Source: CAZYFH01 sp965197395
GTDB lineage: Bacteria; Acidobacteriota; Vicinamibacteria; Vicinamibacterales; UBA8438
Length of the DNA stretch: 64,000 nucleotides
Reading direction: 5' to 3'
Assembly (NCBI GenBank): GCA_965197395.1
Contig: CBDANB010000004.1
Location: 1-64,000 of the forward strand
The notes under the pieces: generated by a model
What the model was told of the DNA's origin: nothing
Databases searched by the model: none
Seen by the model: the letters and a program-made list of their open reading frames with translations, nothing else
Shown here: positions 18,630 to 27,219 of the stretch, one piece after another
Layout of the letters: each line of letters begins with the position of its first letter
Position numbering within the stretch: the first letter of the stretch is position 1
Made by a program: the position numbers and the translations under genes

Positions 18630-19766
18630 GTGGTTTGTGTCGTAAATAACTGTACAAGACTCAGCGACCAGGCTATGCTGGTGCGCATGTGGACACCAGC
18701 CGAAGCATTGGCGCTCAGTGCGGCGCAGCGGACCGATCTGGAGGCCTTGGCGCGGGCCGGCAAGACGCCACAACGGGTGGTGGCCCGCGCGATGATTGTG
18801 CTCGCGGCCGCGGACGGGACACCCATCAACGCGATTGCGCGGGAGTTGGGCGTGCATCGGTCCACCGTCTATCTGTGGCGGGACCGGTTCCGGCAGGCTG
18901 GCATCGTGGGCTTGCTGAAGGACGCCCCACGCCCCGGCCGGCGGCCCGCTGTGTCGCCCGAGAAGATCCAAGCGGTGGTCGATGCAACCTTGCACACGAC
19001 GCCGCCGGACGCGACGCACTGGAGCGTGCGGACGATGGCCAAAGCCCAGGACCTCAGTCCGACCATGACCCACCGCATCTGGCAAGCGCACGGGCTCCAG
19101 CCGCATCGCGTGGAGACCTTCAAGCTCAGCCGGGATCCCGACTTCGTGAAAAAGCTCCGAGATGTCGTCGGGGTCTATCTGCAGCCGCCGGCGAAAGCCC
19201 TGGTCTTCTGTGTCGATGAGAAACCTCAGGTCCAAGCCGTGGACCGGACCGAGCCGGTCCTGCCGCTCCGTCCCGGGATCTCCGCCCGTCAAACCCACGA
19301 CTACATTCGCCACGGGACCACGAACCTGTTTGCCGCGCTGAATGTCCTGGAGGGGACGGTGCTCGCCCGCTGCGCCCCCCGCAAACGCCACACCGAGTTC
19401 CTGGCGTTCCTGGACCAGCTCCGTCGTACCGTGCCGGCGCGCCGTGACGTCCATCTGATTCTCGACAACTACGCGACGCACCGGCATCCGAAGGTCGAGG
19501 CGTGGTTCGCGGCCCATCCGCGCTATCACCGCCACTTCGTGCCGACCAGTGCGTCGTGGCTCAACCTCATCGAGCGCTGGTTCGCTGAGATCACTCGCAA
19601 ACGCATCCGGCGCGGCACCTTTCGAAGCGTGCCGGAGTTGATCCGCGCCATTGACGACTACGTGACCCATCACAACCGGCACGCCGAACCATTCATCTGG
19701 ACTGCGACGGCGAACACGATTCTGCGGAAAGTGCGTCATTGTAGGGAAGCGTTAGGAACAGCACAC
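18630..19766 (+). mobile_element. IS630-family insertion sequence
   Basis: A 1,137-bp element flanked by TA on both sides (18628-18629 and 19767-19768), the expected IS630/Tc1 target. Ends begin GTGGTTTGTGTCG and, on the complement, GTGTGCTGTTCC. The imperfect repeats extend about 30 bp to TACAAGAC and TACAATGAC. The transposase stop codon spans the right border. It sits in the upstream region of the TonB receptor. Confidence 0.75.
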
Positions 19767-19769
19767 TAG
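18675..19769 (+). CDS. IS630-family transposase
   Basis: A 364-residue DDE transposase. The N-terminal helix-turn-helix (AIARELGVHRSTVYLWRDRF) and winged region (RPGRRPAVSPEKIQAVVDAT) bind DNA. The catalytic domain shows LVFCVDEKPQVQA (first Asp), VHLILDNYATHRHPKV (second Asp) and SWLNLIERWFAEITRK (Glu). The ATG at 18675 fits the homologous start (MLVRMWTPAEALAL). The TAG stop at 19767 overlaps the TA target base pair just outside the element. The gene looks complete. Confidence 0.92.
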   Translation: MLVRMWTPAEALALSAAQRTDLEALARAGKTPQRVVARAMIVLAAADGTPINAIARELGVHRSTVYLWRDRFRQAGIVGLLKDAPRPGRRPAVSPEKIQAVVDATLHTTPPDATHWSVRTMAKAQDLSPTMTHRIWQAHGLQPHRVETFKLSRDPDFVKKLRDVVGVYLQPPAKALVFCVDEKPQVQAVDRTEPVLPLRPGISARQTHDYIRHGTTNLFAALNVLEGTVLARCAPRKRHTEFLAFLDQLRRTVPARRDVHLILDNYATHRHPKVEAWFAAHPRYHRHFVPTSASWLNLIERWFAEITRKRIRRGTFRSVPELIRAIDDYVTHHNRHAEPFIWTATANTILRKVRHCREALGTAH

Positions 19770-19785
19770 CGCGGTCCTCGGTAAG

Positions 19786-20522
19786 CTACGGGAGGTCCGT
19801 GACGCCGTGCGCGACGGCGTACTTCGTCAGCTCCGATGCCGTCCGGAGTCCCAAACGGTCCATGATGCGGGTCTTGTGGAACTCCACGGTCTTGACCGAG
19901 ATCCCGAGCCTGCCGGCGATGTCCTTTGCCGCGTGACCTTCGGCGACGAGCTGCAGCACCTCCCGCTGACGCGGCGTCAGCTCACCGAGGTGCGGCGGAA
20001 TCGGGGTCGGCCCGACGGATGGCAACGCGTCGCTCGTGATGAGCGGTGTCAGGTAGATGTCGGCCCGACGGATGGCAACGCGTCGCTCGTGATGAGCGGT
20101 GTCAGGTAGATGCGGCCGTCGAGGACGGTGGAGATCGCCAAGGACAACTCGGATGCCGCCGACCGTTTCAGCAAGTAACCTGCGCCGCCGGCCTGAAACG
20201 CCTCGTTTGCGTACGTCGGGTCGGCGTGCATGGTGAGGAAGATGATCCGGCTGTCGGGGACGAGCGTGCGCAGGCGGCGGGCCGCTTCGAGCCCGTTGAG
20301 GAGCGGCATCGAGATATCGAGCAAGATGACATCGGGGCGGAGACGAGCTGCCGCGTCGAGCAGCGCGCGCCCATCCTCAACGGCGCCAACCAGATCGCAC
20401 TCGTCCTCCAGGAGCCGCCGGAGCCCTTCCAGCACGAGTGTGTGGTCGTCAGCGAGCAGGACCCGTGGGCGGGGCTGTCCAGGCGGGTTCGAGGGGCCTG
20501 GCTTGGTGATCGGGGGCGCCAA
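19786..20522 (-). pseudogene. NarL/LuxR-type response regulator split by a 53-bp tandem duplication
   Basis: The 5' part (20522 to about 20049) encodes a receiver domain: PRVLLADDHTLVLEGLRRLL with the acidic pair, VILLDISMPLLNGLEAARRL with the phospho-acceptor Asp, FLTMHAD, and GAGYLLKRS with the conserved Lys. The 3' part (20025-19786) encodes the LuxR helix-turn-helix (LTPRQREVLQLVAEGHAAKD, ISVKTVEFHKTRIMDRL). The two parts are in different frames because a 53-bp unit is repeated in tandem at 20006-20111. Removing one unit restores one frame of about 210 residues through DALPSVGPTPIPPHLGELT. The most upstream start is a TTG at 20522. No partner histidine kinase is adjacent. Confidence 0.85.
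20006..20111. repeat. Two perfect tandem copies of a 53-bp unit
   Basis: Copies at 20006-20058 and 20059-20111 are identical, beginning GTCGGCCCGACGGATGGCAA. The length is not a multiple of three, so the duplication shifts the reading frame of the response regulator. Identity between the copies suggests a recent event. Confidence 0.95.
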
Positions 20523-21010
20523 AATCGCCTATCGTCTTCCTTTGCCGACAGCACGGGCCAGCCAGAGCGGTGGCAGCAGCGACACGCACAACCTGGAGAG
20601 CGCCCGAAACGACGCGACCCAGTCTCACGGAGACTGCAACATCCGCGGCGTACAGCCTGGGTCGGGCGTCCAGCCTGTGTCGAATAGTAGATCTTACGTT
20701 AACCACGGGACCCGTCTAATATCGTCTATCGTCGGTGCCACCCCCCTTTCGTATCGTCTCGTGCGCCGGCGATCAGAGCATCGCCCTTGTCGAGCGCGAA
20801 TAGAAGGATGACGCAACTCGCGGCTGTCGCCCGGTGCGTCTACTCGTAGTGAAACCGGCGACCCGGCCGGGCTGCACGTTGGAACGTCGCATGCGTGACC
20901 CGTTCGCGCGCGCACCCCTGGATGGTTGAGGGGGCGCCGCACGCTCACTGGAGGTGTGTCTGGATAGTAAACGGGCTTCTACGAACACCGGGGTCACTTG
21001 ACAGGCCGCT
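20523..21010. other. Intergenic stretch without a recognisable gene
   Basis: Open frames here are short and lack family motifs. It separates the broken response regulator from a kinase fragment and may hold debris of the lost kinase gene, but nothing specific could be recognised. Confidence 0.4.
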
Positions 21011-21145
21011 TCATAGAAGCACCTTGAGCGCCACATCCCGATCGAGCTTGGTGTCGCGGGCACGGTAGACCTCTCCCATCCCGCCTTCGCCGGCCTTGGC
21101 GGTGACTGTATACGGCCCGAGTCGATCGCCGACACTCAGAGGCAT
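21011..21145 (-). pseudogene. N-terminal fragment of a Ser/Thr protein kinase
   Basis: A 44-codon frame starting at the ATG at 21145 reads LGPYTVTAKAGEGGMGEVYR, then ARDTKLDRDVALKVLL and stop. This is the glycine-rich loop and the lysine strand of a bacterial PASTA/PD40-type kinase. Everything after the first lobe is gone. It lies downstream of the PD40 propeller on the same strand, so the fragments belong to different original genes or to a rearranged one. Confidence 0.75.
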
Positions 21146-21204
21146 CTACGTTGCGCTGATCCAACGTGACGCGATGGTGACCCCTGCAGACGGCACACGC
21201 ATGG

Positions 21205-22905
21205 CTATGCCCCAGACAACCGCGCGGTGAGCTCGAGGTCCCAGTTCAGTACCAGCTGTAGCGGCACGGACCCGGCCTCATCGGCTCGCTGCACCATGAG
21301 GAATCGCTCGCCGTCGGGAGACACGTCGTAGTTCGGGTTGCCCTGCGGCGTTCGAAGCAAGTCGGCGCGACCACGCAGCACCTCGTCCGGTGCGCCGAGC
21401 TGGCCCGTCCCACTGTCGAAGGTGGTCGCCAGCAGGTCGTCGCCACTGCGATAGAACAGCGTGCCCCCGTCCCGCGCCCAGACGGGCTCGGTACCTCCGT
21501 TGGACGAGACCGTCATCCGCGTGCCCCGTTCCTCCGCTCCCACGACATAGACTTCGTCCTTGCCCGACTCGTCCGAGACATAGGCTAGCCTTTGCCCATC
21601 CGGTGAGACCGCCGGCGACCGATCGTCGAAGGGCGTAGCCAAGACCTCGCGCCGGGCCCCGTCCCGCGACACGAACCAGAGGTTGCGCGGGCCGGCCAGC
21701 GTGCCGAGGTAGAACGCCAAGGCCCCCCCATCGTGCGACCACGACACCGGGACGGCGTACTCGCCACCCACCTCATGCGGTGACAGAAGCAGGTGCGCCT
21801 CCCCACTCCCATCGGCTCGCTTGTCGAACAGGCCCATGGTCTCGTTGCCCCGCGTCGAGCAGAACACCACCTGCTCGCCATCCGGAGCCCACACGGGCCA
21901 TCGGTTCACGGTGCCCTCGACTGTGACCCGGGTCCGCGCCCCTCGCGTCAGGTCCAGCACCCAGATGTGCTCGACCCCCACCCGATCGGTAATCGAGACC
22001 GCCGCCCGCGCCCCGTCAGCCGACAGTCGCGGATGCTGATAGGCCGCCAGCGTAGGGGCGGCCAGCACCGTCGAACCATCCCGACTCACCCACACCAGTC
22101 GGCTATCGAGCGCCTGGGCAACAGTAGGCACGAAGGCCAGCGAGCCGTCCTGGGCCAACGCGAACTGCGTCAGCCCCGAGAACAACGAGTGCGCCACGCC
22201 CGTCGCGACGCGACGCGGCGCGCCGCTGACCTGGAGCCGATCCGCATTGAAGGCGATCGCCCACAGCTCTCCCCCTCGGGCGAAGACGATATGCCCGGTC
22301 GGCGAATAGCGCGGGAAGTTGCCGTCAGCCAGGACCCGGACCGTCCCGGTGTCGAACGAGAACACCGCCACCTTGTTCTCCGAGCTAATCGGCCCACTGG
22401 CGCCGCTGAACAGCACGGCGCGGCCGCTCGGCAGCACGTCCGGCCAGTACCACCCAAAGAACTCGGAGGCGGCCTGCGTCGTCACGACTGGCGCTTCGCC
22501 ACCCGCGCTGCTGACCTGCTGTAGGGGTCCCTGGTATACCCCGAACACGATCGAGTCGTCCTTGGCCCAGCTCATCCCGATCGGCGCCACCCCCTCGGCC
22601 ACGGTCTCGGGGGTGCCCGCCGCCATACGCACGACCTTGAGATCGCCGGCGCGGTCGACGAACCCGAGCCTAGTGCCGTCTGGGGAGAAACAGGGTGTGC
22701 GTCCCCCTTCCGTGCCCGGCACCGGCCGCGCCGCGGCCTGCTCGAACGGACGCACCTGGATGGCGCCGGCGCCGGCGTAGGCCAGCGCCGAGCCGTCGGG
22801 GGCGAGGGCCAGGACGATCGCCTCACTGCCGGCTGACGTCGAGGCGCGCTCCGTCGACCGCACCCCGTCCCCTGGAATCGACACGACGAAGCGCTTAACC
22901 CGACG
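21205..22905 (-). pseudogene. PD40/TolB-like beta-propeller lacking its own N-terminus
   Basis: About 565 residues of propeller blades (LALAPDGSALAYAGAG, PCFSPDGTRLGFVD, PRLSADGARAAVS, WAPDGEQVVFCSTRG, PAVSPDGQRLAYVSDESGKD). They end in the family's usual tail (NGGTEPVWARDGGTLFYR, NYDVSPDGERFLMVQR, LQLVLNWDLEL). In related proteins this propeller follows a kinase or DNA-binding domain and a membrane helix. Here the reading frame continues upstream without a stop into a transposase integrase core, giving a chimeric frame of 841 codons from 23730. The frame itself is undamaged over the blades, so expression as a fusion cannot be excluded. Confidence 0.7.
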
Positions 22906-22964
22906 GAGCACCGCTCCACGTGTGGATGTCGTCGGCCGCCTCGTCAAATCGCCGTCGCGCACGG

Positions 22965-23770
22965 CGTTGCTAAAGAGCGGATCGCGGTCGTGGATGAGAA
23001 ATCGCCTGCTGCGCAGGAACCCGTCGTCGGGATCGGTGACGTTCCGCGCCAGCTGGGTGACCCACGGGCCATCCGGGTGGGCCGTGATGCCCGCGATGTG
23101 GACCCGGCGCGTCGCCAGCTCGATCAGCACAAGAACCGTGAACCGGGTCAAACCCCGCGGCATCCACACCTCCACGGTGAAGAAGTCGGCGGCCGCCAGC
23201 ACGTCCCAGTGGGCGGCGAGAAACTCCCGCCAGGTCGTGCGTCTCGTGCGTTCGGGCGCTGGCTCGAGGCCGTTGTCTTTGAGGACCGTGGCGATGGTGC
23301 CGCGGGAGACCTCATGCCCGAGATTGCTCAGCGCGCCGCGGATTCTGGTGTAGCCCCAGTCCCGGTTGTCCGTCGCCATCTGCACCATCAGCTGCCGGAT
23401 CTCTGCCATGACCCGTGGGCGGCCGGGGCCGCGGCGGTGGCTGCCGTCGTATTTTCGCTTTCCGCGCGATGAGCCGACGATGCCAGGCGAGCAGGGTATC
23501 GGGGGCGACCAGCGTCTCAATCTCACCAAGGGCGCGACGACCAAGGGCCCTGGCCTTCGCGGCCAAACGCCGGCGCTGCGCATCCGTGAAGCGAAGCCGA
23601 CGGGGGGCAAGCTGTTCCCGCAGGACGCGATTCTCTTCCTGGAGATAGTCAATGACGTCACGCTGCTGTTGGTTGATCCAGCCGGCCACGGCGACGACGA
23701 GGCACTGCAGCGCCTCGGAAACGGACACATAGCGGCCGAGCGTAGCAGAGCCCGTCTCTTCCCGCTTCAT
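22965..23770 (-). pseudogene. Integrase-core transposase remnant (IS3/IS481-like), frameshifted and truncated
   Basis: The N-terminal part in one frame (23770 to about 23460) reads DYLQEENRVLREQLAPRRLR, FTDAQRRRLAAKARALGR and TLLAWHRRLIARK. The sequence then continues in another frame with KYDGSHRRGPGRPRVMAEI, RDWGYTRIRGALSNLGHEVS, AADFFTVEVWMPRGLTRFTV (first Asp region altered) and FLIHDRDPLFS (second Asp). The change occurs in an A-rich stretch near 23455-23465. The third catalytic residue and the C-terminus are missing, where the propeller sequence begins. Confidence 0.75.
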
Positions 23771-23885
23771 CGAAGCCCGCTCCAGACGGACGGCGCCGTG
23801 GAATTGGGCGGTTGGACGGGTCGTTCGGTTTCTGGACAGTACGGCCTACACGTGTAGCGCGTCAGGGGCCGCTCGGCGCCGTTAT

Positions 23886-24584
23886 CTACGGCGCCGAGCG
23901 GATCGCCCGTACCCGCGACTCGATCTCGGCCGCTTGTGGCCCGCGATCGGTGACGCGCAGCAATGCCGCGTAGTCGTCGAGCACATCGGCTAGGCGCACG
24001 TCGTCCGGCTCGAGCACGGCATCGAAGATGAAGAGCGACCGCTCGAAGAGGGGCTCGGCCTCTGCCAGGAGCCCCTGGTTGTAGTAGACGGAACCGAGGC
24101 CTGCCAGCGCCGTCCCGACGTCGGGGTGGTCGCGACCGAGCGTGGCCTCCGCGATCGCCACCGCCCGCTCGTAGAGCGGTTCCGCTTCCGGATACACACC
24201 TTGATCGATGTAGAACTCGGCCATGGTGACGAGGTGCGAGGCGAGATCGAGGTGGTCCGGACCGAGGGCCTGCTCTATGATCGCGAGCGCCTGACGGTAG
24301 AGCACCTCGGCTTCGCCATGCCTGGCTTGAGCGAGATAGAGCTCGGCCAGGGTCGTGCGCGTGGTTGCGCGCCGCACATCGTCGGGCGCAAGCGGTTCGG
24401 TCTGATCCAACGCCGTCAGCAGCAGCTCCTCCGCTTCGGTGAATCGGCCATCCTGAAGCGCGTCGTAGCCCGCGTCCATGTAGTCGTCCCAACCTGGCCC
24501 CGCGCAGGCCGAGCACGCCACGGCTAGGACGGCGCCGGCAATCCGGCGTCCCCGCGGGGAAAGCCGCGTGGTGAATCGGGGCAC
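23886..24584 (-). CDS. TPR-repeat lipoprotein
   Basis: A 232-residue protein. The N-terminus has a basic start and hydrophobic core ending in a lipobox-like LAVACSAC, so lipid anchoring is likely. Four or more tetratricopeptide repeats follow, spaced about 42 residues (AEELLLTALDQTEPLAPDDV, AEVLYRQALAIIEQALGPDH, AEPLYERAVAIAEATLGRDH, AEPLFERSLFIFDAVLEPDD). This spacing is typical of kinesin-light-chain-like TPRs. It probably mediates protein contacts at the envelope. It is divergent from the DUF1592 gene at 24721. Confidence 0.8.
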   Translation of the reverse strand: MPRFTTRLSPRGRRIAGAVLAVACSACAGPGWDDYMDAGYDALQDGRFTEAEELLLTALDQTEPLAPDDVRRATTRTTLAELYLAQARHGEAEVLYRQALAIIEQALGPDHLDLASHLVTMAEFYIDQGVYPEAEPLYERAVAIAEATLGRDHPDVGTALAGLGSVYYNQGLLAEAEPLFERSLFIFDAVLEPDDVRLADVLDDYAALLRVTDRGPQAAEIESRVRAIRSAP

Positions 24585-24720
24585 GGTGTGGCGATTATAC
24601 GAAGCCGGCCGCGTCGGCCTCAGTTCGCCATTCCTTTACGGTGCGCGAACGCCTATACTCAACGGATCAGGGAAAATGGGGTGTAAACCGCCGTTTCTAC
24701 GGCTTCGGTGGCGGCTCTGC

Positions 24721-27207
24721 ATGGGCGAGCGGCGGGCGTTGGCCGTGGCGATCGCCGCCGGCGTTGTCGCCTGCGTCCTCGCCGCCGGCCCGCCCGCGCA
24801 GGCCGCGCCGGCACAGCCCGAGCGCCTCGCGCCGACCGAGACGCGTGAGGTGTTGCAGCGTTACTGCGTCACCTGCCACAACGAGAGACTCCGAACCGCC
24901 GATCTGGCCCTCGATACGGTCGACCCGTCGCGCCCCGCCGCCAATCCGGAGGTGTGGGAGCGGGTGATCGCGAAGCTGCGTGCGGGCTCGATGCCCCCAC
25001 CTGGCAGGCGTCGCCCCGACGCGGCCACATACGACGCGGTCGCCGGCGCGCTGGAGGACGACCTCGACCGCGCCTGGGCGGCCAATCCCAACCCGGGGCG
25101 GATCACCGCGGTCCACCGGCTCAACCGGACCGAGTATCGCAACGCAATTCGCGACCTGTTCGCGCTCGACGTCGACGTGACGTCGCTGCTGCCCGGCGAT
25201 GAGACGGCCGACGGCAGCTTCGACAACTTCGCCGAGGTGTTGACGATCTCCAAGGCCCACCTGGAGCGGTATCTCTCGGTGGCGCGCCACGTGACGCGTC
25301 TCGCGGTCGGGTTGCCACCGACGACTCCGGGAATGGACACATTCGAGATCCCGCTACATGTCGTGCAGGACGACCGAGAAAGCGAAGCGCTGCCGCTCGG
25401 CTCCCGCGGCGGGATCGCGATCCCGTACAACTTCCCGGTCGACGGCGAGTACACCATCAGGGTACGCCTGCGGCGCCAATACCAGGACTACATTATGGGG
25501 ATGGGCTGGCCGCAGCAGCTCGACCTTCGCCTCGATGGCCGGCTGCTGAAACGGTTCACCGTCGGGGGCGACGCACCGGGCCGACCGGCGCCGGCGAGCT
25601 ACGCCGGCGACGGCGAGCCGGGATTCGCAGGCGCCGTCGAGTGGGAAGCCTTCATGCAGCTGACCGGCGATGATGGCCTGGAAGTGCGCGCGCGGGTTGA
25701 CGCGGGACCGCAGGTGGTCGGCGTGTCGTTCGTCAGGGAGCTCTGGGAACCCGAAGGGCTTCCACAGCCGCTCCAGCGGGGGCGTGTCCTCACGAACGAT
25801 CAGATCTACATGGGGTATGCGGCAGTCGGCGCCGTCCAGATCGGGGGACCTGAGCTGATCGGTGAACCGGCCGTGACCAGCACGCCGAGCCGCCGAGCCG
25901 TCTTCACGTGTGCGCCGACCGACGGGCCGGATGAGCGCCGATGTGCGACCGAGATTCTCTCGACCGTGGCCCGGCGGGCGTATCGGCGTCCCGTGACCGC
26001 CGGCGACCTCGACACGCTCCTTCCGTTCTTCGAGGCGGGCCGGGCGGAGGGCGGGAGCTTCGACGCGGGCGTTCAGTTCGCGCTCGAACGCATCCTCGTC
26101 GACCCGGACTTCCTGCTGCGGGTATATCGCGATCCGGCCCCCACGACGCCGCCGGCGGCGGCGGCGTACCGTCTCACCGACCTGGAGCTGGCGTCGCGCC
26201 TCTCGTTCTTCCTCTGGAGCAGCATTCCCGACGAGGAGCTGCTCGCGCTGGCGGAGCAGGGACGGCTCGCTGACGCCGTCACCCTCGAGCAACAGGTGCG
26301 GCGCCTGCTGGCCGATCCGCGCGCGACCGACGCGCTGGTGAACGACTTCGCGGCGCAGTGGTTGAACCTGCGGCGGGTCGACGAGGTGGTCGTCGACCCC
26401 AACCAGTATCCACAGTACGACGCGACGCTGCTCGACGCGTTCAAGCGCGAAGCGGAGCTGTTCATCGCCAGCACCGTGCGCGACGACCGCAGCGTCGTCG
26501 AGCTGCTCGACGCCGACTACACGTTCGTCAACGAGCGGCTCGCGCGGCACTACGAGATCCCGGGCATCTACGGTAGCCGCTTCCGGCGCGTCGCGCTCCC
26601 GGACGCGAACCAGCGCGGCGGGCTGCTCGCGGCAGGTGCGCTGCTCGCCACGACGTCGTATCCCGACCGTACGTCGCCGGTCCTCCGTGGCAAGTGGCTA
26701 CTCGACAACATCTTCGGCACGCCGGCCCCGCCGCCGCCTCCAGACGTGGACACGAACCTGGAATCGACGCCCGCCACGGTGCACCTGCCCATCCGCGAGC
26801 GACTGGCCCGGCACCGGGAGAACCCGTCGTGTGCCAGTTGCCACGCCGTGATGGATCCGCTCGGGTTCGCGCTCGAGCACTTCGACGTCATCGGTGGGTG
26901 GAGAACCATCGATGAATCGGGTCAGCCGGTCGACGCGAGCGGAACGACCGCGAGCGGAGTGGCGGTCGAAGGGCTGTCGGGGCTGCGGGCGCTGCTGCTC
27001 GAGCGCCCCGACCAGTTTCCACGCACGGTTACGGAGAAGCTGCTGGCGTACGCGCTCGGCCGCCGGCTCGAATACTACGATCGACCGACCGTGCGCCAGA
27101 TCGTCCGCGACGCGGCGGACCAGGACTACCGCTGGTCGGCCTTGATTACGGGTATCGTGACCAGCCCGACATTTCTGATGCGGGCCTCGGACGCCCTGGC
27201 GAACTGA
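24721..27207 (+). CDS. DUF1592/DUF1588/DUF1585 multidomain protein with haem motifs (second copy)
   Basis: An 828-residue paralogue of the protein at 11353-13803 with the same domain order. The ATG at 24721 directly precedes a signal peptide (ALAVAIAAGVVACVLAAGPPAQA). Motifs are YCVTCHNERLRTADL (C49, C52, H53), HRLNRTEYRNAIRDLFALDV, YRLTDLELASRLSFFLWSS, YPDRTSPVLRGKWLLDNIFG with a polyproline linker, and CASCHAVMDPLGFALEHFD (C704, C707, H708). It is followed 12 bp later by a DUF1552 gene and then an ankyrin gene. A TATACT at about 24653 is a weak candidate -10. The role is inferred to be extracytoplasmic and redox-linked; the substrate is unknown. Confidence 0.88.
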   Translation: MGERRALAVAIAAGVVACVLAAGPPAQAAPAQPERLAPTETREVLQRYCVTCHNERLRTADLALDTVDPSRPAANPEVWERVIAKLRAGSMPPPGRRRPDAATYDAVAGALEDDLDRAWAANPNPGRITAVHRLNRTEYRNAIRDLFALDVDVTSLLPGDETADGSFDNFAEVLTISKAHLERYLSVARHVTRLAVGLPPTTPGMDTFEIPLHVVQDDRESEALPLGSRGGIAIPYNFPVDGEYTIRVRLRRQYQDYIMGMGWPQQLDLRLDGRLLKRFTVGGDAPGRPAPASYAGDGEPGFAGAVEWEAFMQLTGDDGLEVRARVDAGPQVVGVSFVRELWEPEGLPQPLQRGRVLTNDQIYMGYAAVGAVQIGGPELIGEPAVTSTPSRRAVFTCAPTDGPDERRCATEILSTVARRAYRRPVTAGDLDTLLPFFEAGRAEGGSFDAGVQFALERILVDPDFLLRVYRDPAPTTPPAAAAYRLTDLELASRLSFFLWSSIPDEELLALAEQGRLADAVTLEQQVRRLLADPRATDALVNDFAAQWLNLRRVDEVVVDPNQYPQYDATLLDAFKREAELFIASTVRDDRSVVELLDADYTFVNERLARHYEIPGIYGSRFRRVALPDANQRGGLLAAGALLATTSYPDRTSPVLRGKWLLDNIFGTPAPPPPPDVDTNLESTPATVHLPIRERLARHRENPSCASCHAVMDPLGFALEHFDVIGGWRTIDESGQPVDASGTTASGVAVEGLSGLRALLLERPDQFPRTVTEKLLAYALGRRLEYYDRPTVRQIVRDAADQDYRWSALITGIVTSPTFLMRASDALAN

Positions 27208-27219
27208 CGAGGGAGACAC

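Noticed and set aside
23455..23465. Programmed ribosomal frameshift in the integrase remnant
   Set aside because: The A-rich stretch is not a standard slippery heptamer, and the gene also lacks its C-terminal third, so decay is the simpler explanation.
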